Shown: positions 1-7,671 of the stretch, in pieces
Numbering within the stretch: position 1 is the stretch's first letter
Layout: the number at the start of each line of letters is the position of its first letter
DNA from: Abyssalbus ytuae
Lineage (GTDB): Bacteria; Bacteroidota; Bacteroidia; Flavobacteriales; Flavobacteriaceae
Reading direction: 5' to 3'
DNA length: 64,000 nucleotides
NCBI RefSeq assembly: GCF_022807975.1
Contig: NZ_CP094358.1
Location: forward strand, 2,914,001 to 2,978,000
Translations under genes and position numbers: made by a program
The notes under the pieces: model-generated
Told to the model about the DNA's origin: nothing
The model's input: only the letters and a program-made list of their open reading frames with translations
The model's database searches: none

Positions 1-2
1 AC

Positions 3-3000
3 AACCGCATTAGTAATGATGGGGCCAAGGCCTTGGTTGCAGCCCTTAAAGAAAACAAAACCCTCACGGAAATCAACCTCCTGGGCAATCCTATTGAGAA
101 AGACACCCTAAAAAACCTGGAATACTATCTGGACCGGAACCACAGGCTGGAACTCCTACACTTGTTAAAGCACAACCAACCTAACGCCTTTGTAAGTAAA
201 GACGGCGTATTGGACTTTAATGATATAAAATTCGGTGATAGTGACGATAGTGACCATTACATCGAAAAATTATGTAAAGCACTACAAACCAATACCACCG
301 TAAAAACCCTAAAACTTAGGAACACAGGAGCCGGCATCCCGGAAATGACTGCCCTGGCAACCCTGTTAAAAGAAAACCCCACGATAAAAAAACTCGATCT
401 CTCCTATAATAGCATCACCGACGAAGCCTTACATAGCTTATCCGAAGTATTAGAAAATAGTGCCCTGGAAGTGTTAAACCTGGAAGGGAACCGGATTGGG
501 GCTGAGGGTGCCAGATTGCTGCAAAACAGCCTAATATCTAACGCAACATTGAGGGAACTCAACCTAAAGGGCAACAACCTGGGCAACAGTGGTGCCGAAC
601 GCATAGCCGTAGCCCTGCAATTACAAGTCGAAAGGGGTGAACCTGTCCTGGAAGCCCTCAACCTGGAAGACAATTCCATAACACAACTAAAATTTCAAAA
701 AGGGGCTATCCAAGATCAAGCAGGAGAATCCCTCAATAGGGCCATTGGCAGGAATACAGCCCTCAAAAGCATCAGGCTGCAAGACAACAATATCAGCCTG
801 GGCTATCTTAGGGGCATCCAGGCCAGCCTGGAACGTAACAACGGTATAATACCCCGGGCACCAAGGCGCCATAGTAACACCCCTGTGGCAGCATCCGGAA
901 CTGCGGTGACAGATATAGGTTTTGACGCGCTGCTGAAGCGCATAAGAACTGACGATCTTACAACTAAAGATAAAGATGAGGCCGGGGCGACAGACCTTAG
1001 TAACTACACACTTACCTTTGAAAAGATTGGACTTTTAAACAAAGCCCTTAAAGAAAACCAGGAGATTACCGCACTCAACTTGGGCAAAACTCCCATTACC
1101 GATTTAGAAGCCTATGCCCTCGGGAGGTTGGCAGCCCAAAATGACCACCTGATCAAAATAACTTTTAATGATACGGTTGTTCAGCAAAACATCCTTATCC
1201 GGGATATTAATAGCTCTTTAGACCGTAACCGGATGGCCTGGAACTTAAAGCAGCTCGCAGCAGGAAACCCTGAAAGCAATATACGTCTCGGTACAGCAGG
1301 CATATTAAACCTCAACCGCCCGCTAAATGACAAAGAAATAAAAGGAGTAGCAGCAGTTATTGCTAATAATAAAGCACTTAAAGGTTTAAACCTTCAAAAT
1401 ACCAATATTACCGCAACACAGATAAAAAGCTTAACCGGAGGGTTGATTTCCCGTATAGAAAGTGGAAAACCCCAACTAAAAAGCCTGGACCTGTCCGATA
1501 ACAGCCTTAAAGGGGATAAAATTGAAGTATTAACCAAACTCTTACAAGCCAAGAACGGGCTGCCGGGAGAGCTTAACCTTACCCGCAACCCCATTGGCTC
1601 AGATATAGAATCCCTACTACCAGCCCTTCAAAAATCCGGGGAAGAGGAACTTAAGGTATTAACACTTGAGTCCACAGACATGCACCTGGTAAACCCGGAG
1701 CATTTAGAAAGCCTATTAAGGCACCAAACGCTTGAAGTGCTCAACCTAAGTAGGAACCAACTCGGGGACGGGGGGGCAGAAGCCATCAGTGCAGGACTGG
1801 GGGCCAATCAGCAACTTCATACATTGGACCTCAGCAATAATGGTATCAGGAACAAAGGCATAGGGGAACTTGCCAAAGCATTAAAATCGAATACAACACT
1901 CTGCAAACTAGACCTAAGCTACAACCAGCTTAGTAAAGCTGGTGCAATAGCCCTCAGGGATATGCTCAAAGGGAACAAGGCCTTAACAGAGCTTAGTCTC
2001 TTGGGCAACCCTAATATCCCCGGCGAGATACTGGATGATATTGAAGACTACCTGGACCGCAACCGCAGGGATGAATTACTGCAATTGTTGGAGCACAACC
2101 AACCCAACGCCTTTGTAAACGATGGTGTATTGGACCTCAGTGGCATAGCGCTTGATGGCGGTTATATTGAAAAACTGGGCAAAGCATTAGCATCCAATAC
2201 CACCGTAAAAGCCTTAAACCTTAAAAACACAGGTACCGGCACCCCGGAAATGACTGCCCTGGCAAAGCTGTTGGGGGAAAACAGCAGGATTATAAAACTC
2301 GACCTTTCTTGGAATACCATCGATGCCAAAGGTCTATACTTTTTCTCCAAAGTGCTAAAAGAAGGAGCCTTAGAAGAACTAAACCTGGAAGGCAACCAAA
2401 TTGGACCGCAAGGCGCAAGATTGCTGCAAGACAGCTTAGTGGGCAATACAACACTCAAAGCACTCAATTTAAAACGCAACAACCTGGGCAACAATGGTGC
2501 CAAACGCATAGCTGTAGCCCTGCAATTACAGGCCGAAAGAGGTGGGTCTGCCCTGGAAGACAATTCCATAACACCACTAAAATTTCAAAAAGGAGCTATC
2601 CGGGATGAAGCAGGAGAATCCCTCAGTAAAGCCATCAGCAGAAATACAGCCCTCAAAAGCCTTAAACTGGGGGGTAACCGTATCAGCCCAGCCTATCTTG
2701 AAGGGATCCGGGCCGGTTTAAAGCGCAATAATGGAGAAACTTCGCAAGCCGCAAGCCACAAGGGTGATGCCCCTGCGGCAGTTCCCGAAGCCGCAACGAC
2801 AGATGAAGGGTTCCTTAAGTTCCTGGGGCGTATAAAAACCGGCAATCTTACAGCTGAAGATAAAGATAAAGCCGGGGCACCAGACCTTAGTAGCTACACG
2901 CTTACCTTTGAAAAGATTGAACTTTTAAACGAAGCGCTTAAAGAAAATCAAGGGATTACCAGGCTCAACTTAGGGAAAACCCCCATTACCGACTTAGGGG

Positions 3001-6000
3001 CCTATGCCCTGAGTAAGTTGGCCGCTGAACATAATCACTTAATCAGCATTGATTTTGAGAAAAAAGCCATTCAACACAACATCCTGATTGAAGATATCAA
3101 AGCTGAACTCGAGAATAACCGAAAATTACATGCACTTAAACAACTCGGTACAATCCCTGACGATGCCTCAACCCCCCCTCAGGTGGAAGGCGGCAGCCTG
3201 GATTTTCGTAATCTTTTCCTTTCAGGGCAGTACCTGGAAGCCATAAATACCATACTTAAAGTAAACCCTACCCTAAACGTACTGGATTTATCGGGCACCA
3301 ATAGTAAAGATGCGTCAATATCAGTGCTTAAACCGGGAATACAACAAAGCCAAGGGCTTAAAGCCCTGAACCTCAAAGGGAACAACATAACCCATGAGGG
3401 ATTAAAAACCCTGGTGGAAGCCCTGGAAACCGGAGGTAATACCCTTTCTAATTTGGACCTTGGCAATAATGGTATTGATGCTATAGACAAAGATACCCTG
3501 AAAACCTTGTTGGGGAACAAAACGCTTGAAGTGCTCAACCTAAGTAGGAACCAACTCGGGGACGGGGGGGCAGAAGCCATCAGTGCAGGACTGGGGGCCA
3601 ATCAGCAACTTCATACATTGGACCTCAGCAATAATGGTATCAGGAACAAAGGCATAGGGGAACTTGCCGAAGCATTAAAATCGAATACAACACTCTGCAA
3701 ACTAGACCTAAGCTACAACCAGCTTAGTAAAGCTGGTGCAGAATATCTAAAGGATATGCTCAAAGGGAACAAGACCTTAACAGAGCTTAGGCTCTTGGGC
3801 AACCCTAATATCCCCGGCGAGATACTGGATGATATTGAAGACTACCTGAACCGCAACCGCAGGCTTGAACTCCTGGAACTATTAAAGAAGGACCAACCCA
3901 ATGCCTTTGTAGACAAAAACGGGGTATTAGATTTCAGTGGCATAACGCTAGGTGAAGAATATATAAGCGAACTGGGCAAAGCCTTGAGGGGCAATACCAC
4001 CGTAAAAGAACTAAACCTTAATGGCACAGGTATTGGCCCTGATGGGATAAGGCTTTTAGCAGATAGCCTTCAAAGCAATAAAACATTAGAAGTGTTGCAT
4101 CTCGAAGGAAACCAGATCAAACCTGAGGGCGCAGGGGCCTTAGCTGGTATGCTCGAACACAATGGCGTACTCAAAAAACTAATGCTTAAAAATAATTTGA
4201 TTGGAGATGATGGGATATCTTATTTGGGTAAGGCCTTAGAAAAGAATGCTACGCTGGTGGAACTCCATGTTGACAACAACAATATTACAGTAGTGGGGAT
4301 AAAACCCCTGGAACTTTGCTTAATCGAAAACACAAGGCTTAAAACCTTAGGGCTTAGTTATAACCCTATTTCCAACGAAGGGGTTATCCGTTTGGCCCTG
4401 GTGCTATTCTTGCAAGCCAGGAAAGGTAGGGCCACGTTGGAAGCCCTGGACCTTAAGGATTGTGTTATCGGAAATATAGGGGCCCAGGCCCTTAACAGCA
4501 TACTGGGGAAAAATACTGCTGTAAAAACCCTTAACCTTGAGGATAATGCTATCAGGGCAGGACTCATTGGGGAAATTAACCGCCGGTTATTGCATAACGG
4601 CAGCACTTCCGGGGCACAAATCCATGAAAGGTCCCGGAGTACTTTATCCGAAAAAACTGATATAACCCAAGGGGAAACCTGGGAACAGTTTTACCAATCA
4701 ACACCCAAGAGCACCCGCACCCGCGACACCGGTATCTCCGGCTTTACCGGCCTCAGTACCCCTGGTACCAATACCCCTGATACCGGTACCCGCGACAATG
4801 CCTTTAACCAGTTAGATAACCCCGGTTATTGGTACCAGGCCGCAGATATACGGATGGTCCAAGAAGGGGGGTTCTTAAGCGGTTTTTCCCTAAGCTGTTT
4901 AAATGCACAAGAATTAAACGGCGTTGAACACGGTGCAAACACTACCCGGCTGGGGGAACTGCTCAACCAGGCTACCGCCGAAAAACCTTCCCTCTGTATC
5001 TACAACAAAGGCGGGAACCATTGGGTCAGCTTTGCCGTTGTGGATAGGGGGGGCGAGAAGGTGGTGCTTTATAAAGACTCCCTGGGCGGGGTTATCGACC
5101 CGGCCTTACAACAACTCCTTACCAAACACGGGGTCAACGGGGAAAACATACACGTGCACCCGGGCAACGAACAAGAAACCGACGTTTCCCACTGCGGGAT
5201 CTTTGCCCTGGAGAATATAAACCGTATGGCCGGGGGATTGTCAGGGGACCCGCAAGGCTTTATTGAAACATTTGAGCAGGCCGGCTTTTTCTGTACCCTT
5301 GAAGATGCCCAACAACTAAGACAGACAGACTATGCTGGGTTCTACCTTAAAGGGGTGGTAGCCATGATGCGGGAAGAAAGGCGCTTGCCTGCCACGATAG
5401 CCGGCCTGGTCCGGGAACTATGCGATACGCTCCATATAAACCAAAACCTTAGTAGGGCCGTACAACAACGCTTTGTCGGGTTGGTTAAAGACGTACTGGT
5501 AACCCCGGAAATTGCCCAACACTTTGCCCGGGACATTGCTGTAATGGATGAAGGCTTTATTACCCAAACCCTGGAAACCTACCTGGCCGGGGGGGCTGAG
5601 CAGAGAAAAAGCACACAGCAAGGTGCCCCCCAATCCCTAACTGACGATAAAAGGCTGTCGGGGGCTTCTTTACTAAAGGATTTTACCAAGCCGCAGAATG
5701 CTGTACCAGGCACTGCCGTAAAATCAAAGGAAGGTATAGGGGGCAAAGTTGGTAAAAAGCTGGAAAGTATATGCGATAGCTTGTTTGAGGGGGGGCACAT
5801 TCACGAAAGCGATAAAGAAAATCTTGAAATTGCTGTCCAGGATAAAGCCCTAAACGACCCTGGCTTTAGGGAGGCTTTTTTAAAGGGGAATTTTGATACT
5901 GTTTTCGATCAGCTAAAGGCCGCCCTCGAAACGAAGCTTAATATTTCTACAACCCTTACCCCAAAGGATGCAAAAGGGGTGGTAGAAACCCTGGCGAAGT

Positions 6001-6065
6001 CGCTGGTCCCGCCACGGCAGCAGAAAACAAGGGAGCGGAGAAAAGCATCGGTACACATGGGGTAG
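3..6065 (+). CDS. Giant LRR protein with C-terminal Ulp1/C48-like cysteine protease domain (5'-truncated by window edge)
   Basis: The frame is open to the window edge and already encodes an LRR before the first possible start (TTG at 33), so the N-terminus is missing. Numbering from that TTG, residues 1-1550 carry about 35-40 ribonuclease-inhibitor/NLR-type repeats of the form LxxLNLxxNxIxxxGAxxLAxAL. They fall into three tandem ~600-residue modules, each marked by a YLxRNxRxELLxLL..QPNAFV signature near 143, 2066 and 3860. A Thr/Pro/Gly linker (about 1560-1600) leads to a clan-CE peptidase domain: NHW (His1663), YKDS (Asp1682), a Gln about seven residues before the nucleophile (Gln1714) and SHCGIFAL (Cys1721). 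Known relatives cleave ubiquitin or SUMO-like proteins; acting on a eukaryotic host is inference. A helical tail (about 1750-2010) ends in a basic stretch. There is no type IX C-terminal sorting domain that I recognise. G+C is visibly higher than in the following genes, which suggests transfer. Confidence 0.85.
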   Translation, partial: NRISNDGAKALVAALKENKTLTEINLLGNPIEKDTLKNLEYYLDRNHRLELLHLLKHNQPNAFVSKDGVLDFNDIKFGDSDDSDHYIEKLCKALQTNTTVKTLKLRNTGAGIPEMTALATLLKENPTIKKLDLSYNSITDEALHSLSEVLENSALEVLNLEGNRIGAEGARLLQNSLISNATLRELNLKGNNLGNSGAERIAVALQLQVERGEPVLEALNLEDNSITQLKFQKGAIQDQAGESLNRAIGRNTALKSIRLQDNNISLGYLRGIQASLERNNGIIPRAPRRHSNTPVAASGTAVTDIGFDALLKRIRTDDLTTKDKDEAGATDLSNYTLTFEKIGLLNKALKENQEITALNLGKTPITDLEAYALGRLAAQNDHLIKITFNDTVVQQNILIRDINSSLDRNRMAWNLKQLAAGNPESNIRLGTAGILNLNRPLNDKEIKGVAAVIANNKALKGLNLQNTNITATQIKSLTGGLISRIESGKPQLKSLDLSDNSLKGDKIEVLTKLLQAKNGLPGELNLTRNPIGSDIESLLPALQKSGEEELKVLTLESTDMHLVNPEHLESLLRHQTLEVLNLSRNQLGDGGAEAISAGLGANQQLHTLDLSNNGIRNKGIGELAKALKSNTTLCKLDLSYNQLSKAGAIALRDMLKGNKALTELSLLGNPNIPGEILDDIEDYLDRNRRDELLQLLEHNQPNAFVNDGVLDLSGIALDGGYIEKLGKALASNTTVKALNLKNTGTGTPEMTALAKLLGENSRIIKLDLSWNTIDAKGLYFFSKVLKEGALEELNLEGNQIGPQGARLLQDSLVGNTTLKALNLKRNNLGNNGAKRIAVALQLQAERGGSALEDNSITPLKFQKGAIRDEAGESLSKAISRNTALKSLKLGGNRISPAYLEGIRAGLKRNNGETSQAASHKGDAPAAVPEAATTDEGFLKFLGRIKTGNLTAEDKDKAGAPDLSSYTLTFEKIELLNEALKENQGITRLNLGKTPITDLGAYALSKLAAEHNHLISIDFEKKAIQHNILIEDIKAELENNRKLHALKQLGTIPDDASTPPQVEGGSLDFRNLFLSGQYLEAINTILKVNPTLNVLDLSGTNSKDASISVLKPGIQQSQGLKALNLKGNNITHEGLKTLVEALETGGNTLSNLDLGNNGIDAIDKDTLKTLLGNKTLEVLNLSRNQLGDGGAEAISAGLGANQQLHTLDLSNNGIRNKGIGELAEALKSNTTLCKLDLSYNQLSKAGAEYLKDMLKGNKTLTELRLLGNPNIPGEILDDIEDYLNRNRRLELLELLKKDQPNAFVDKNGVLDFSGITLGEEYISELGKALRGNTTVKELNLNGTGIGPDGIRLLADSLQSNKTLEVLHLEGNQIKPEGAGALAGMLEHNGVLKKLMLKNNLIGDDGISYLGKALEKNATLVELHVDNNNITVVGIKPLELCLIENTRLKTLGLSYNPISNEGVIRLALVLFLQARKGRATLEALDLKDCVIGNIGAQALNSILGKNTAVKTLNLEDNAIRAGLIGEINRRLLHNGSTSGAQIHERSRSTLSEKTDITQGETWEQFYQSTPKSTRTRDTGISGFTGLSTPGTNTPDTGTRDNAFNQLDNPGYWYQAADIRMVQEGGFLSGFSLSCLNAQELNGVEHGANTTRLGELLNQATAEKPSLCIYNKGGNHWVSFAVVDRGGEKVVLYKDSLGGVIDPALQQLLTKHGVNGENIHVHPGNEQETDVSHCGIFALENINRMAGGLSGDPQGFIETFEQAGFFCTLEDAQQLRQTDYAGFYLKGVVAMMREERRLPATIAGLVRELCDTLHINQNLSRAVQQRFVGLVKDVLVTPEIAQHFARDIAVMDEGFITQTLETYLAGGAEQRKSTQQGAPQSLTDDKRLSGASLLKDFTKPQNAVPGTAVKSKEGIGGKVGKKLESICDSLFEGGHIHESDKENLEIAVQDKALNDPGFREAFLKGNFDTVFDQLKAALETKLNISTTLTPKDAKGVVETLAKSLVPPRQQKTRERRKASVHMG
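1726..2069 (+). repeat. Internal direct repeat, copy 1 (LRR module)
   Basis: 344-bp block repeated in frame 1794 bp (598 codons) downstream. The first 149 bp are identical and about eleven positions differ over the whole block. It encodes the LRRs beginning LEVLNLSRNQLGDGG. Confidence 0.9.
3520..3863 (+). repeat. Internal direct repeat, copy 2 (LRR module)
   Basis: Second copy of the block at 1726-2069. Synonymous sites are also identical over the first 149 bp, which points to recent duplication or gene conversion rather than selection on protein alone. Confidence 0.9.
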
Positions 6066-6403
6066 GGACCTTTTTCTATTATTCCTTCGTAAGAAGGGAT
6101 CCATTCGTGTTCCTTGCGTGTGGTAGCGGGGTGCAGCACCGTTTTGTAGGTGGGACAGAACCGCACTGCATGCTTTTGAATGCTTATAATCAGATAGTTA
6201 CGTTTTTATCGTTCATATCATAGCCTTGTGCGGTCAAGGCGCAAAGCAAAGAAAAAAATGGTATTATCTTTATTTAGTTTAATCCTGATTGACCCAAACC
6301 GACTTTCCAGAGTTTTTAAAAAACGTTTCTGCGTTGGGATCTTTCTTGTAGTGTGGTTTACGGGCTACTTTGAGCTTAGGCCTATGCTTACGCCTACAAT
6401 GGG
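6066..6403. other. Decayed or non-coding stretch between LRR gene and typA stub
   Basis: No convincing gene is present. A plus-strand frame (6228-6443) has no recognisable family. On the minus strand an open frame ends in a stop at 6279-6281 and reads, upstream of it, a basic peptide with the segment KPHYKKDPNAETFFKNSGK. It could be the 3' remnant of another gene, since its frame runs straight into antisense of typA without a start, but I cannot name it. Confidence 0.4.
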
Positions 6404-6520
6404 TATTTGGAATACATCCAGAAAGACGAATATGTGGAAGTAACCCCTAAAACCATGCGTTTAAGAAAAATTTATTTAGATGAAAACGAGCGCAAGCGCA
6501 TGGAAAAACAATTAGGATAA
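6404..6520 (+). pseudogene. typA: 3' remnant of typA/bipA (ribosome-associated GTPase), 38 codons plus stop
   Basis: The frame reads [16 protein letters not shown], then [16 protein letters not shown], and stops at 6518-6520. This matches the conserved C-terminal end of TypA/BipA in Bacteroidota. A few codons upstream there is an in-frame TAG, and no further TypA sequence lies between here and the LRR gene. What remains is therefore only the last ~6% of a ~600-residue protein. A typA-like terminator follows. Either the accessory segment replaced the rest of typA, a complete typA lies elsewhere and this is a landing-site duplicate, or the assembly joined two contigs here. Confidence 0.75.
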
Positions 6521-6540
6521 ATAATAACGTTGAAAGTAAA

Positions 6541-6575
6541 AAAAGAAGCTGCCTTTTTTCAGGCAGCTTCTTTTG
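6541..6575 (+). terminator. Rho-independent terminator after typA stub
   Basis: Stem GAAGCTGCC / GGCAGCTTC around a TTTTTTCA loop, flanked by A and T runs. It lies 20 bp after the typA stop, where a native typA terminator is expected. The next 250 bp up to the ftsE stop are AT-rich and show no feature. Confidence 0.85.
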
Positions 6576-6825
6576 TATGTACAGTTTTCCGGGTATGCTA
6601 TATTGTACATCCCAGATAAAGGTAGACCACTTTTGGAAAATTCCAAATCATCAAGTACCAAATCAAAATTAACCAATAAACGAAATGAGAGGTACTAAGA
6701 ATCGTAAATCAAAAACCGTAAATTGTAATTATTGCATCCGTCAACTTTGAACACTGCCAACAAAACATTTCATCTAGTCATTTCGCATCTGTTATAAATA
6801 ATTATTCCCTGTTAATTCTAAGACA

Positions 6826-7509
6826 CTACACACTTTTTTGTACCACCTCAAAAACTTTGCTTCCGTCACATTTTAAGGTTTTAGAAGGATATTTTAATAA
6901 TAAAGCATAATCATGCGTAGCCATTAATATAGTGCGTCCGCTTTTATTAATTTCCTGTAGCACTTTCATAACCTCCACACTGGTTTGGGGATCCAGGTTT
7001 CCAGTAGGTTCATCGGCAAGAATAAGCTCCGGGTCATTTAGCAGTGCACGGGCAATAGCCACCCTTTGCTGTTCACCCCCCGATAATTCGTGAGGAAATT
7101 TAAAACCTTTGGTTTTCATTCCTACCTTATCCAGTACCTCATTAATTTTGGCAGTCATTTTAGGTTTTTCTTTCCAGCCGGTAGCTTTTAATACAAAAAG
7201 TAAATTGTCATTAATACTGCGGTCCGGTAATAATTTAAAATCCTGAAAAACAATACCCAGTTTTCTCCTCAGATAAGGAATGTCTTTCTCTTTTAATGTT
7301 TTAAGATCGTAGTCAACAATTTTTCCTTCACCTTTGGTAAGAGGTAAATCGCCGTAAAGTGTTTTCATAAAACTACTCTTACCGCTGCCTGTTTTACCGA
7401 TAAGATATACAAATTCACCTTTATTTATGGTAAGGTTAACTTCACTTAAAACCAGATTATCCTTTTGATAAATGGCAACTTCATTAAGTTCTAAAACCAC
7501 TTCGCTCAT
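6826..7509 (-). CDS. ftsE: FtsE-like cell-division ABC transporter ATPase
   Basis: This 227-residue protein is a stand-alone ABC ATPase. It has Walker A GKTGSGKS (38-45), a Q-loop in VFQDFKLLPD, signature LSGGEQQR, Walker B LILADEPTG and an H-loop in MATHDY. The combination of VFQDFKLLPDRS and short length is typical of FtsE, which pairs with the permease FtsX to control peptidoglycan hydrolases at the septum. No ftsX is in the window, and separation of the pair is common in this phylum. I chose the ATG at 7509 because the protein then begins MSEVVLELNEV; the 11 extra codons upstream do not look coding. A LolD-like ATPase is the main alternative. Confidence 0.85.
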   Translation of the reverse strand: MSEVVLELNEVAIYQKDNLVLSEVNLTINKGEFVYLIGKTGSGKSSFMKTLYGDLPLTKGEGKIVDYDLKTLKEKDIPYLRRKLGIVFQDFKLLPDRSINDNLLFVLKATGWKEKPKMTAKINEVLDKVGMKTKGFKFPHELSGGEQQRVAIARALLNDPELILADEPTGNLDPQTSVEVMKVLQEINKSGRTILMATHDYALLLKYPSKTLKCDGSKVFEVVQKSV

Positions 7510-7642
7510 ATATTGACAATTTATTAAGTGTAAAGGTAACAAAAAGAGTTTGTCATAAAATATTGTTCTGTTAACGATTATTTAAAATCGATATTTAGTA
7601 TAATTATAACAAAAATACTTCGTTATTAGTGTGTCTGTCCCA

Positions 7643-7650
7643 TATATTTG
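7643..7650 (+). promoter_or_regulatory. Bacteroidota -7 element TATATTTG upstream of TPR gene
   Basis: TATATTTG fits TAnnTTTG exactly and lies 21 bp before the ATG at 7672. No clear -33 TTTG is present, so this is moderate evidence only. Confidence 0.5.
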
Positions 7651-7671
7651 ATATCTTAAAAATAAGGTTAA

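Noticed and set aside
404-5800. Many minus-strand open frames opposite the LRR gene
   Set aside because: They mirror the LRR periodicity and are by-products of G+C-rich repeated codons; none has a recognisable domain.
6228-6443. 71-codon plus-strand open frame
   Set aside because: It overlaps the typA remnant in a different frame and shows no conserved features.
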